Assembly: GCA_011037195.1 (NCBI GenBank)
Contig: JAAEAF010005085.1
Location: forward strand, 1 to 64,000
Origin: Triatoma infestans
Lineage: Eukaryota > Arthropoda > Insecta > Hemiptera > Reduviidae
Direction: 5' to 3'
DNA: 64,000 nt
Positions within the stretch are counted from its first letter, which is position 1. Every line of letters begins with the position of its first letter. Made by a program: the position numbers and the translations under genes. This document shows, piece by piece, positions 11,623 through 22,039 of this stretch. Below the pieces are notes generated by a model. That model had not been told where the DNA came from. It did no database searches and worked only from the letters and a program-made list of their open reading frames with translations.

Positions 11623-12050
11623 TTTAAAAGTTTTGACTGTTTAAAGTACAATTGGTTTTCTCAAGTTAAAAATATTATTTCCAAAACATGTCTCGATAAT
11701 TTAGAGAATTTAATGGGTATTTTACTGAACTGTAACAACTTTAAAAATATTTTAGATTTATTCCAATTTTCATCTTATCAGCTGATGTGGACCGTCCGTT
11801 TGTTTAAATCAACGTTCTCACAACAGTTATACACAACATACACGTTTAAAGATTTTCTTATTTGTCAAAAATATCTAGAATTAAATGTTCCTTTGAAATT
11901 TATTAAATTTTTTGCAGAATTTAGATTTTGTAATAATTATTTTATGAAATTTAATATTAACAATATAATTTATAAAATAGACTCTACAAAAACAGAAATA
12001 TTGTATAATCTTAACGAGCAAGAAGATCTCACGCATATTGTTCTATAATA
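11623..12050 (+). pseudogene. LINE ORF2 C-terminal relic
   Basis: An open frame ending at 12048 encodes SQQLYTTYTFKDFLICQKYL, then a lysine/asparagine-rich segment and ILYNLNEQEDLTHIVL. The last part resembles the C-x2-C...H...C zinc-binding tail of LINE ORF2 proteins (the '..CNL.E.EDL.HF...C' type), but the cysteines are absent. It has no RT motif and no start of its own. I infer a 5'-truncated, decayed LINE tail. The clade cannot be assigned, and a host gene is unlikely because it ends in microsatellite and sits between mobile elements. Confidence 0.5.
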
Positions 12051-12054
12051 TGAA

Positions 12055-12075
12055 CAATAATATTATTATTATTGT

Positions 12076-12096
<21 letters not shown>
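12055..12096. repeat. (TAA)n / (ATT)n microsatellite
   Basis: Imperfect AAT/ATT repeats directly flank the poly-A end of the minus-strand R1-like LINE. A matching tract lies at that element's other end (14351-14390). Confidence 0.9.
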
Positions 12097-12106
<10 letters not shown>

Positions 12107-12341
12107 CTAGGGGTGAAATGCGTTTACGCACCCAGAGAACCTGCTGTGCCGGAGTCCCAAATTAAACTACCGGCTAAAACACCCCACTGCTGCTAGGCCT
12201 AGCCTGGATTCACTGGTGACCGGCATTACTTCAGGACTAGGCCTCTGTCTTTACTCATTGGATATCTCCTTCGGTATTACCCTACTTGGCAGTCGTCCAG
12301 GTCCTGCTTCTTCCGCTGAAGAATGTCCCTGGCGTACCTAG

Positions 12342-12968
12342 CTACATCTGCCAGTTGGCCTCACTGGCCAGCATAGCCTCAACTAGAGTATCTGGAGTCT
12401 GTTGCCCAATCACAGCCTCGAGATCACCTCTGAGCCGGTCCCACCGACCGCAGGAGAAAAACGTGTGGGAAGCATCGTCTTTACTGCCGGGGCAGTAAAG
12501 GCATTCCTCATCCTCTACTTTTCCCACCTTTTTCAGGTATGCCCTGAAATAACCATGTCCGCTCAGAAGTTGTGTGACGTAAAAGTCCACTTCCCAATGT
12601 AGCCTCTTCGTCCATGAATTTAAGTCTCTAATCAGCCGAGCGGTCCAACGGCCACGCAGATCATCCTCCCAGGAAGCCTGCCACCTCCGGAACGTCCGAT
12701 TCCTCTCCTCCCTGGAGAGAACCTCTTTACTCCCCTCTGCCTTCCTTTCGTAGAGCACCTTACGTTCCCTTGCAAGCAGTGCAATCGGGATCACTCCGGC
12801 TATCATTAGAACAGCTGGCTCAGACACCGTGCGGTATGCAGAGGCAATCCTCAGCGCACCAAGCCGCTGCACTCGAGCCATTCTTTTTCTGTATGCCTCC
12901 TTATCAAGAGCGTCCGCCCATACCTCAGCTTCGTAAAGGAGTATCGAGTGCGCCACACTCATTAGCAC
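12342..12968 (-). pseudogene. R1-like ORF2 C-terminal segment
   Basis: A 208-residue frame forming the last part of the R1-like ORF2. It starts mid-protein (the Met is internal), contains SILLYEAEVWADAL (the conserved post-palm 'LLYGAEVWA' type segment), a basic middle region, and near the C-terminus a zinc-binding arrangement CLYC-x8-H-x4-C. It follows the 12969-13268 frame immediately, with a stop between them. It is part of the parent element rather than a separate gene. Confidence 0.8.
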
Positions 12969-13264
12969 TCAGCGTGTACTGGCCCGGGGGCCGCCAACAT
13001 TCGCCATTAGCCTCCTCAGGGATGGAACACTCTTCGCGGCCTTATCCGCTGCGCTCTGAATTTGCATACCGAAGCTCAGCTTAGTATCAATCGTAAAACC
13101 CAGATACTTGGCAGTGCCCCTAGAGGCCACAACCTCTTCTCCGATACGCCAAGGTATACTTGTGGAAATCCTTTTTTTTGTCAGGACCGCGATCTCTGTT
13201 TTGGACAATGCCAATGACAGTCCGTGCTCTGCCATCCATCCATTAACAATACGCATCACCCTAT

Positions 13265-13564
13265 TCAATTTAGTTGGGCTTTCTCGACATCACGGGCGGC
13301 AACAAGTGCTGCCACGTCGTCTGCGGATCCAACCAACATTGTCTCTTCTGGCATTTCCTGTCTAAGCAGGCTGTCATACGTCACATTCCAGAGATCCGGG
13401 CCCAGGATCGATCCCTGCGCCGCGCCCGCCGTAACTGCGGCTGCTCTTGGTCCTCTCGAGGTCTGGTAAGTAACTGCTCGGTTCAGCAGATCTCCACATA
13501 GTACCCGCAGGAGGTACTTTGGAATCGAAAAGTTTCCTCTAGCACACGCAGCATATCTACCCAA
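13265..13564 (-). pseudogene. R1-like RT palm segment
   Basis: Holds the RT palm of the R1-like LINE: QGSILGPDLWN followed about 30 residues later by the catalytic box GSADDVAAL. The Asp-Asp pair is kept, but the residue before Ala is Ser rather than the usual aromatic. The frame is bounded by frameshifts on both sides, so no complete RT can be translated. Confidence 0.8.
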
Positions 13565-13679
13565 CTGACTGAATTGAAGGCGTTCTTCACGTCAAGCGTG
13601 ACCAAAAGGACCACCCGACGGGAGTGATGATTATGATTCTCCGCCTTACGTACTGCCTCACTGACTTCTCGGACTGCGT

Positions 13680-14350
13680 CTACTGTGGGCCGTCCAGACC
13701 TGAAGCCATATTGCCTCGGGGATAGGGTCCTGCAGCCTGCACCGCCAACACCAGTCTTTCTCTGAGGAGCTTCTCATATAATTTGCCCGCTGTATCCAAC
13801 ATGCATAAAGGCCGGAAGAACGACGGTAGTTCCGGTTCCACCTTTCCCTTGCTAATGAGGACCAGCCGCGCAACCTTCCAACGGGTACTGAAGACCCCAG
13901 CTTTCAGACAGGCGTTATACAAGCTCAGTAACAAAACAGGACTCTGCATTCCGACCACCTTAAGCACCTCATTAGGGATGCCATCACAGCCGGGCGCTTT
14001 CTTACTTTTTAGAGAGCATACTGCTTTCTCAAGGTCCCTGTTGGTGAAAAGATGGAAATCCCCTACATCACCAAAGTCCCTGTCACTCCGGATTGGGTGG
14101 GAAGGAAAGAGCGCCCTCACGATATTTTCCATGGTGAACACGTCCATAACCATTTGAGTTTTAAATACCCCGAGTTTTTGGGCCACTATCTTATACCCCA
14201 GTCCCCATGGGTCTACATCCACATCCTCTTTTAATTTCTCCCAACAGCGCATCTTGCTCCTGCAGATAGCTCGCCTTAATTCCCTCTTCGCTGTTCTGTA
14301 CTCAACCGAGCGAAGATTAGCGTCTGGCCGATGTCCTGCTCGTTGCGCTC

Positions 14351-14351
<1 letters not shown>
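13680..14351 (-). pseudogene. R1-like RT N-terminal segment
   Basis: N-terminal part of the RT domain with SKKAPGCDGIPNEVLKVVG and, further on, WKVARLVLISKGK, the early RT blocks. The open frame begins with a poly-leucine run that is only the translated (TTA)n microsatellite, so the true element boundary is near 14351. It breaks off near 13680, where a frameshift precedes the palm segment. Confidence 0.8.

Positions 14352-14390
<39 letters not shown>
14351..14390. repeat. (TAA)n microsatellite between two LINEs
   Basis: About thirteen uninterrupted TAA units. The truncated 5' end of the R1-like LINE (minus) lies to the left and the truncated 5' end of the Dong-like LINE (plus) to the right. 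Confidence 0.95.
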
Positions 14391-14391
<1 letters not shown>

Positions 14392-14398
14392 CGCAATA

Positions 14399-15590
14399 AT
14401 AGTATACGTTCGAGATGATAAAGTGGTCCACCACAGAATTGGGGGCGCTGCAGCGTTCAATTAGAACAGCGCTTACCACACAAAATAAACTCCACCCCAG
14501 GTCTGCCATCGAAAGAATCGAGTTGCCGCGATCGGAAGGTGGACGTGGTATAGTCAGTATCGCGGGCCTTCATGATACACAGGTTGCTCGAATGAGAGCT
14601 TATACCCACCGGGACTCGAGTCTGATCGGTGCAGTAATGGCGGCTGATAAGGGATATACCCCTTTAGATTTACACAGGGCGTCTTCGGGGATGCAGGAGG
14701 TTCGGGACTCCACCACCAACATAGCCGCAGCATGGCGTGCCAAGGCCTTACATGGGCAACCCGCAGCGCTAGATGGTGACGCCACAGACAAAGAGGCGTC
14801 AGTCATGTGGCTTACCCGTGAGCTTTACCAACTATACCCAGAAACTGAAGGGACCCTAATTGCCATTCAGGATCAGGTGGTGGCTACCAGGTATTATATG
14901 CGCTATATTATAGGAGATGTCAGTGTCCTGGATGTCAAGTGCAGATTGTGGCACACTGCCCCAGAGACGATCCACCACCTTCTTTCTGCCTGTCCAATGT
15001 TGGCACAGACGGAGTACCTTAAGAGGCACAATAGTATGGCCAAGATACTGCACCGGGAGTTGGCATTGAAGTTAGGTATTCGCTCAGTCGTCCCACCCTA
15101 CTACCAGTATGATCCCGAACCGGTGCTAGAGAGCTCCGGGCACACACTCTATTGGGATCGCGTGGTGCTCACGGATCACACAGTAGAGGGCACACGACCT
15201 GATATTGCGTGGCACAATAAGAGTGAGGGTAAGGTATATATAATAGATGTCACAGTCCCGGACCCGGCCAATGCTGTGCAGGGCTTGAATGAGAAACTGA
15301 TTAAGTACAGGCCGCTGGCAGCTGAGGTTGCTTCTCTTTGGAGAGACGTTGAATCTGTCGACATTGTGCCGATTGCCATCTCTGCAGCTGGTTTAATCCC
15401 GCGCGCTATCCAGGGTGGACTTCTCATACTTAAGATTTGATAGAAAGACGCTAGCTCTAATGCAGCAAGCTGTAATCCTCCATTCCTGTACGATCGTCAG
15501 GGAGATTTTGCTGCAGGGAAAGGACGAGCCGGGGCCGCGGGACCTCTCATAACGATGGCCTATTACTGATATAAAAATACAAAAAATAAA
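14399..15590 (+). mobile_element. Dong/R4-like LINE, 5'-truncated
   Basis: Carries the 3' part of a LINE with a restriction-enzyme-like endonuclease. The coding part is 14403-15440. The sequence enters at a point matching the post-RT 'Y.F.mikW' segment and continues through a 3' UTR to about 15570-15590. Dong of Bombyx is known to insert in TAA repeats, and this copy's 5' side lies nine bases from a (TAA)n tract, which fits. RT itself is missing, so it cannot be autonomous. Confidence 0.85.
14415..15440 (+). pseudogene. Dong/R4-like ORF C-terminal half with REL-endonuclease
   Basis: 341 residues without interruption. In order: a post-RT segment (MIKWSTTELGALQRSIR, SEGGRGIVSIAGL), a zinc-knuckle region near residues 175-195 (CRLWHTAPETIHHLLSAC), and a PD-(D/E)XK-type endonuclease near 250-290 (GTRPDIAW, then KVYIIDVTVP). 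The second zinc Cys is replaced by Trp (codon TGG at about 14948-14950), while the first Cys, the His and the last Cys remain. The Met at 14415 is internal to the original protein. Family role: target-DNA nicking for target-primed reverse transcription. It is 5'-truncated and so non-functional alone, although the frame is strikingly intact beside its neighbours. Confidence 0.85.
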
Positions 15591-15931
15591 AACTAACGAA
15601 GAAAAGAAAAATGTTAAAATGTTAAAAAAAAAAGAAAAAATAATGATTCACCTAAACAAATTGTATTTAACCTTAAAAATATCATTCTAAAAAATATATT
15701 TAATCTATGTAAATAGAATTAAAAGGTCTTTCTGCCATATTAAATGATTGAATGTTGCACACAAAAAGAGGGGGGGGGGAAGAAGTATTTTGTTTTTGTT
15801 TACATATTTATTTTCTATAAAAAGAGTATTTGTTTTTATTTATTTTATTTTATTTATTTACTCATTAGTTTATTAAGATTTCTATACAAACAAGCTTTAT
15901 GCTTCATACAATTAAGTTTATGTATCTATCT

Positions 15932-16030
15932 AAACAAGCAAAATATAAGTTGGCTGGGCCCAAGAATGAAACTTTTATCTTTAAAAGTTATTCGACGTTT
16001 CTGACAGCTTTGGTATCCTTCCTCAGGAAT
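15932..16030 (-). mobile_element. PLE-D end with hammerhead-like motif
   Basis: On the minus strand, 16030-15990 gives an ATTC arm, CTGAGGA (fits CTGANGA), a weak stem II region, GAAACGTC, and a GAAT arm that pairs with ATTC in four positions. Downstream (15990-15932) lies the shared AAGATAAAAGTTTCATTCTTGG and CCAACTTATATTTTGCTTG block, also present near 11553-11622. Stem II is weak (GATA/TGTC only), so activity is doubtful. Confidence 0.6.
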
Positions 16031-16735
16031 TGCATAAACAAAACAAATAGAAACATAGAAAATTACATAATGTAGTTAATGCATAAACAAAACCTTGAAG
16101 CATTGGAGTATAATGAGATGTTGTCAACACAGTTTACATAAAAATTAAAGACAAGGACGCCGTCAGTTCCTCTTACAACATTTTCCGTTCTTAAAAAAAA
16201 AAAAAAAGGACTCTCCCCCCGTACTAAAAAACACTTACCAACTTTTCACTTTTTACTCATTTTCTAGTATATTTTTATTCATTTATTTTTCTTAGAATTA
16301 CTTATTGATTTGTTTTTCTACCACTCGCTCATTTTTATATTTCATTTGAAAACAATGGTTAATTGGATATTTAAAACAGAAAGTGTTTTCCTAAATAAAA
16401 TAAAAAAATAAAGTAAACATCATGCCCCGAACTGACAACCTGTAGCACTTGTTTAGTTTTTTCAATCCAATTTAGTTATTTTTAGATACTATTGTTGTTC
16501 TGGCTATAATGATCGTACATGTTGTTTTGTGCATCTGGTTAGCCTTTCTTTAATTATTGATTTTATGGTCAATAATGGGGACTTTGTTTCGTAACTTACA
16601 ATTAGGAATTTTGCAGTTTAGTGAATGAAAAACACATAAAGTGAAATATCTGGTTTGAAATACTTACACTAATTTCTTTTAATACGAGTAATAAATTGGC
16701 AAATTTTGTTTAAACAGGAAATTTACTAAGCTGAC
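16031..16735. other. unassigned AT-rich stretch
   Basis: No gene or repeat was recognised. A poly-A run lies near 16192-16207. Confidence 0.4.
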
Positions 16736-16739
16736 CTAT

Positions 16740-17690
16740 ATATTGTATATAGAGCCGGCATATTTATACAGGTGGTAAATCTGGAGATTTTACGGACAAA
16801 TTTTAAGGATTTATCAGCGAAATTTACTAATAATTGTATCAGCCTAATTTTCGGACTTGAGTTTTCACCGGAAATACATGTTTTGAGCTCTCCCGAGTTA
16901 GAATTTAGCGAATGGTTTGTATTTGGGTACAAATAAATCTGAAATATGAAAAATTGCAGAAAACTGAAACTTCGCATTCCGTTTTGGTACTATCACTATA
17001 TTTGACAAGTAGTATTTTGGGCACACTCCAACCAACCGGAGGTGCGACTTTACTGAATGTATTTGGTATACTATCTACACACACATAAATACCTATCACT
17101 TATATTTGAAACATTTTCCCGGGAAAATGGTGATTTTGGGGAGGTTTTGCGGCCACAGTAGCATTATGCTGAAAGTGCCATTTCAGTACAATGTTGGTTT
17201 TGTCACTTACATAATATTACTATACACTAGAAGTATCGCTAGAGTTCTGGAGATCCAATTGCGAAGAAAATCGGTTAACCGAAATTGCGATTTTACGGAA
17301 TAGATTTCTGAATTAATTGAAATTATCTCCTAAACGACTACAACGATTTCCTTTAAACTTGGAATGCTAACTACACAGATATTATCCCTATCACTTTATT
17401 TTTAAACAGTTTTCCAAAAAAAAAAATAATAATAATTATTCTAGATTGTTTTGCGAAATTTATGATGTTAAAATTTGAAGTATATGGGGAGGGGCTCTTC
17501 ACTTCCCTAGCTGCTTGTGTTGGTAGGTTGTTGCTTTCCTCCTCCTCGCCCCCCCCCCACCACCTCTATATTTATGAGTAAATGAGCAAAATTAGAAATT
17601 AAAAGAAAATTTGTGTTTTCTTGTTTATAAATTGTATTAACAAGAAGATGAGAAAGTCATGTGAGTGTTCGGCAATAGATCTTTTTTATA
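16740..17690 (+). repeat. CCGGAA interspersed repeat, copy 5 (long)
   Basis: One of the longest copies. Blocks in order: 'gttttcaccggaaatacatgttttgagctc' near 16860, 'gaaacttcgcattccgtttt' near 16965, CCGGAGGTGCGACTTTACTGAATG near 17037, 'cattttcccgggaaaatgg' near 17110, a second related block near 17278 (CCGAAATTGCGATTTTACGGAAT), 'cctaaacgactacaacgatttc' near 17330, a G-rich segment near 17490-17560, and a terminal 'gaaagtcatgtgagtgtt' near 17650. The two CCGGAA-type blocks about 240 bp apart show the internal duplication. Confidence 0.75.
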
Positions 17691-18070
17691 TCAGAATTGT
17701 GGAAATTAATTATATTTAGTGGTGTTGTGTTTCATTACAGCGTAATAGAGGGAGCGAGAGAGAGGTATAAATTCAATGTAACATTTTGCCCAATTCAACC
17801 AAAAGTAAGAGAGATTACTAGTCCAACTGAAAACGTCTGGGCAATAAGTTAATTTTACAACTACTACGCTACTGGCTACCATATAAATCATAATACTAAA
17901 TACCTCCTACATATTATATATCTTACTATACTCAGTTTACACAATTTATCTAATCACATGTTTGCACAATGATAAACACTATTACTTACTTTATTAAATA
18001 CAATAGTTATAAATTATTTCCCTTGATTGTTTAACCATCTCCCATTATTATTTCTATGTTTTCTTTTTTT
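17691..18070. other. unassigned stretch
   Basis: No gene or repeat was recognised. The 61-residue minus-strand frame at 17706-17891 is unsupported. Confidence 0.4.
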
Positions 18071-18074
18071 TTAT

Positions 18075-18768
18075 TTCCCTTATTTATTATTATTTATTAT
18101 TCTTTTCTGCAAAGGGACCAAACCTTGCGCCATCCAAAACCCCAATAGGTTCATATAATCGCCACAAAGAAAAACAACTAGAACAAAAATCCAGATCCGC
18201 CTTCGAACTATAACCATAGGGAAATATCCTAAGCTCTTTTACAGACATCCTGTTCCGCCCAAAGGTCTTGTATCTAATTTCCTCACAACCCAAAAGCATA
18301 AGATGGATGGTTGGGTGTTTACTCCTCTGTCTCACAGACTCTATAAAAAGAGTCTGGCATGAACCCCATTATGTACAGGTAAATCACATGTTCAATAAGG
18401 GATCCAGCCAGATGCCTGAGAGATAGATCCGTAAAAGACCCAGCAACATCTGACTAATAGTCCTGTCCGGACCCCCAATGAGCATCTTAGACTGCCCGAC
18501 AACCCACTGTGCTCATCCAATAGGGATGCATACTCTGAAACTATTCATGACTGGAAGCTTGACAGACATATGCCTGAAAGACACAACAACAGCAGACTCG
18601 GGACGAATGAAAGAGAGAGGGGCGCCTAATTTGACAAGCCTATCCACTTCCTCATTCTCAAAGATTCCCATATGACCTGGTACCCAGACTAGAAATACTT
18701 CCTTCAAAGAAGAAAGCTCTTTTAGTCTTCTAGAACATTCTAGTATCAACCTTTCATTTGCCTTACTG
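18075..18768 (-). pseudogene. I/LOA-like LINE 3' end with RNase H tail
   Basis: The minus-strand frame at 18749-18513 encodes VFLVWVPGHMGIFENEEVDR, the C-terminal RNase H signature of I/LOA-type LINEs. A second frame at 18335-18090 gives LGCEEIRYKTFGRNRMSVKEL. Both segments recur in the plus-strand element at 44540-46702 (VWVSGHMGIFGNEEVDRF; LGCEEIRFRTLGRIRMSVEEL), and so does the 3' UTR down to an AT-rich (ATAATA) tail. It is therefore a second, 5'-truncated copy of the same family, with frame breaks between 18513 and 18335. Confidence 0.8.
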
Positions 18769-18769
18769 C

Positions 18770-19075
18770 TGTAAGAAAAATCTGGTGTGAAACATTCACA
18801 CGATGTTGTTCTCTGACTGTTTAAAATTCTTGGTTGATAAATTTTCTTTAAGCTAGAATTTAATCTAAATTTTCATTGGATATGAAACACAGATGGTTCA
18901 AATTATAGCTGTTAGTTTTTAGAATATAAGCTCTATATTCGACGACAGCGCCCTTTTCTGTCTTCCTTAACCCCACCCCTCAGTTTAAAGTTACGACCTT
19001 GCTCACAGATCCCCTGGGAACCTCTCTAAACACAATTTTTTCGAAAAATTGTTGTCAATAAATGTAACAGTTACA

Positions 19076-19111
<36 letters not shown>

Positions 19112-19455
19112 CATTCCAAGTTTAGAGAAAATCATTGGTGCTATTTTCAAGAATATACTTTAGAAAAGGAAACTGAAACCTATTCTGTAAAATACTACTT
19201 CAAAGCTGGAATTCTAACAATGCCTTTTTATGTGCTTCAATATTATATAGATGGTACAAGCATATATACCGCTCTGAAGTGGTAGTACTTTATGGGAAAA
19301 CTTACACCAGCAGTTTTCCCTCACGAACCTCCAAAAATAAATTTTCCTAGAAAAAGTTTTGAATAAAAGTGATAAGAACTTGAGTTTAATCAATAATACG
19401 ATGCTTAAAGAAAATCATTTTCGCCAAAATCTGAAAAACTACAAAAAAAAGAAGA
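18770..19455 (-). repeat. CCGGAA interspersed repeat, copy 6
   Basis: Minus-strand copy. It has the AAAATCTGGTGTGAAACATTCACAC hairpin segment near 18777-18800 and 'cattccaagtttagagaaaatc' near 19110, then 'ttttcctagaaaaagttttgaataaaagtgataag' near 19340. A (TA)n tract at 19078-19106 lies inside it. It is non-coding. Confidence 0.65.
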
Positions 19456-20095
19456 AATGATCAGTCCTACCGATGACCCTATCGATTGGTAGATTTTAGC
19501 TAAAACCTTTAATTCAGTTGCAATGATATCTAAAAGGAATAAGAAAGTTTTAACTTTCTGCAAAATGGCCGGGCAAGGAAAAGCACTGCATCTCCACTTT
19601 TTTGTGGGACCTGAAACATTCTGTGGAAAAAGCGAACACAGTCTCTTCAAGTAGAACTGAATGAGGAGGAATTGAAGAGAGCACAGCACTGGAAAAAACC
19701 TTCCAGGACTGAAGCAACCTAAGACCTGCCTGGGGCAGTAATGACCAGAAAAGATACGAAAGCGTGCATCAGGCTGAGTAAAAATAGGAATCACAATACT
19801 TGATGGGTTTTAAGGAGGAGTAAACGCAACTTAATTTCATTCTATTCGCTAATATGTTCCAATCGTTTCCATATCCTCCATATCTACGGTTTCTAGGCAA
19901 GTCTCCATTTCCCAATTTCCACAGAAGGAAGTAAATATTGTGTTATTCTGTTTAAGCAGACCTAATGTGCCAACCACGGGCAATTTCTTCTTCTTCTTTT
20001 TGTATTACCTGCAAAGTGATACTTTAATGTATTTGTAACTACTTACCTACCTGCCTGGCTCACTTGTCTACCTATCAAACTTGGCTGTCCCCCCC
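19456..20095. other. unassigned stretch
   Basis: A 129-residue minus-strand frame (19405-19794) is open here and contains several Cys, but I recognise no domain. Its 3' end runs into repeat DNA. I do not call it a gene. Confidence 0.4.
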
Positions 20096-20099
20096 TCCC

Positions 20100-20235
20100 A
20101 CTAACTCTATATTTATGTTAGGATAAATATGTACAATTTAAGTTTGAGAAAGAAAATTTTATATTATAATTGTACTAAAGAGAAAGAGAAAGTGTCGTTA
20201 GTGTTTCATACCAGATTTTTTTCCCCATTAAACAC
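20100..20235 (+). repeat. CCGGAA interspersed repeat, 3' end fragment
   Basis: Matches the tail of copies at 17550-17690 and 38520-38660: 'ctctatatttatg', 'aaagaaaattttatattat.attgta', then 'agagaaagtgtcgttagtgtttcataccagattttttt'. The terminal hairpin is slightly decayed. Confidence 0.55.
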
Positions 20236-21055
20236 ATTAAACAGCTATTCTTTAAAGACGACTACGATTTTAAATGCTCTCTGAGAACTTTCGCCTTATA
20301 TAGGATATCTCCTCGCAAGGGAGAGAAGCCAAGGAAAGAGAGAGAGAGGGCGAGAGAGCGTAATAAATTCCAACCTTAACAAAAAGGATAAAGTGGTTTT
20401 TTAAGTACTCTGTGCATATAGAGTTCAACACCATGAAAATCTCTGGTGGCAACATGGTAAACAACCATACAACTTACTAAACTACTACTACTACCACTAG
20501 TACAAGTCTTCAGTTCTTTCGGGCCTAAAGTAATTAAATGTAATGCGTTACTACCCAACGGGTAGTAAGACCACTTAATGCCACCTACCCCCACCCCCCG
20601 CTCAGACACTTGGACATTCTATTTTTCTCGACCCTATTCAGTTAAAACCTTCCTTGTTGTTATACAATAGTAGGGGTGTTAGAACCCATACATTTCTAAC
20701 AGTTTTCCATGTTGCTGGATGAGAAAAGCGGAAACACTTTCTTTGTCTCATTCTCTCTTTATCATGACTCCAACTTCCGGCACCTCACATTACCTGCACC
20801 CCTTTTCATTCTGTCTCTTTTCACTCTTTCAGTGTGTTTATTATTGCTCACACAGAAGACACACACATACACCAAAAAAAAAAAAAAGGCCTAAGCAGTT
20901 AAAAGCAAAAATAAAATAGTAAAACAGGTTTCTTTTGTACCTGTTAATTTTTTCAACCGTAAAACTACCAACTACTTCTCAAAACCAGATAAAGTTACGC
21001 CCTTGCTAATGTTATAGCCTTTGGCGTTTTTTAAACTTTTTACCCATTTGTAATA
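20236..21055. other. unassigned stretch
   Basis: No gene was recognised. It includes a GA-rich tract near 20330-20360 and a poly-A run near 20875-20887. Confidence 0.4.
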
Positions 21056-21059
21056 ATGT

Positions 21060-22035
21060 TATTGCATTCATATAATTGTTCCAGATTTTTTTTTTTTTCT
21101 CTTTCTCTTATTCCAAAAGAAAGGAAGTATTTATGCAATCGTGTCAAATTTTTGAAATGAGTTTTTGTCTGACAAAAAGAGCATATTTTGGGGAACTTAT
21201 ACACGAATGAAATGTTTTAAACGATTGTGTGCGCTTATAATGCACACAAAATATCTCAAAAACGAATCATCACAAGAAACTCAAAACTTAATATTCTATT
21301 TTTACTTTGTATGAGAAAGTATTGTGATCGTGCCAGATTTTCAAAATTAACTTTTCACCGGAAATACAAAAGATTTTGGGGTCCGCTGAGAACTAAAAAA
21401 GGTTTTTGGCGAATGGTCTGTGTGTTTGGTTTGTATTATTGTGGGTGTATGCATGTAACGGAATATCTCCAAAAAGGAAATTTGTGGGACGTTTAAACTT
21501 GGTATCAGTTTAGAAACCATCACCGCATCGGATTTCAAGTAAAATCCATCAACCGGAAGAGTGACTTTACTGTCTTTCAGTTTTTCAATTTTTGGTGATT
21601 TCAAAAACCGCTCCAACGATTTTCTTTAAACCTCGTGTACTATAATATTAAAAAAGTAATGCCTATTTTTTCAGGCGGGCTTAACGTCCAACTACCAAAT
21701 TATGTGTCGTGGACGGGGGCGGAAGCACCTACTTTACTATTAACATTTTTTAGACAAATATAAAATTTAGTCATACGCTGGACGCGAACTGGGGTACTCC
21801 CACTTACAAGTCCATGCTCATAACCATTACACTAACACCCGCCCCTCTATAATATTAACATGGTTATCTATTTAAAACATTTTTCAGGGAAAATTGATTT
21901 ATGGGGGTTTTGGGGGAACAGTAGCGTTATGCTTTCCAGTCCAGTTTATGTATATATATATATTATTAATACATATTAAAAACTTTGATAGAATACCAAA
22001 TTTGAAGAAAATCGGTTCAACCATCAACCAGTGTT
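21060..22035 (+). repeat. CCGGAA interspersed repeat, copy 8, split by a SINE
   Basis: The start block appears twice (near 21120 and again near 21310-21370 with CTTTTCACCGGAAATACAA), suggesting a partial tandem. Then 'ccatcaaccggaagagtgactttactg' near 21545 and 'aaaaccgctccaacgattttctttaaacc' near 21605. A SINE interrupts at 21652-21846. The repeat resumes with 'aaacatttttcagggaaaattgatttatgggggttttgg' near 21880 and ends with 'aatttgaagaaaatcggttcaacc' near 22000. Confidence 0.75.
21652..21846 (-). mobile_element. tRNA-derived SINE (family S1), copy 1
   Basis: On the minus strand it starts with a tRNA-like head: A box TTAGTGTAATGGTTATG and a B-box-like AGTTCGCGTCC. An AT-rich body follows, then TTGGACGTTAAGCCCGCCTG and a tail that ends ATAGGCATTACTTT. 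It is flanked by a 12-bp direct repeat, CTATAATATTAA (21640-21651 and 21847-21858), a target-site duplication as expected from LINE-machinery insertion. A second copy lies at 32412-32620. Pol III transcription from the internal boxes is inferred. Confidence 0.8.
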
Positions 22036-22039
22036 GTTT

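Larger units (their letters stand above)
12097..14351 (-). mobile_element. R1-clade LINE, 5'-truncated, frameshifted
   Basis: Minus-strand ORF2 relic in several frames. At 14300-13680 it has the N-terminal RT part (SLKSKKAPGCDGIPNEVLK). At 13564-13265 it has GAAQGSILGPDLWN and the palm motif as SADDVAALV, where families normally have F/YADD. At 13268-12969 it has the thumb (KTEIAVLTKK, GTAKYLGFTID). At 12968-12342 it has the C-terminal domain ending in a CLYC...H...C zinc motif. A 3' UTR and a run of nine T (poly-A tail of the element) reach 12097. No endonuclease is present, so it is truncated just upstream of RT. Frame breaks lie near 13680-13565, 13266 and 12969. Both ends touch (TAA)n. 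Confidence 0.85.

Noticed and set aside
12770..13501. Plus-strand frames of 75-104 residues
   Set aside because: Shadows of the minus-strand R1-like LINE coding sequence.
19405..19794. 129-residue minus frame as a possible host gene
   Set aside because: No domain recognised, its end runs into a CCGGAA repeat, and there is no supporting start or splice context.
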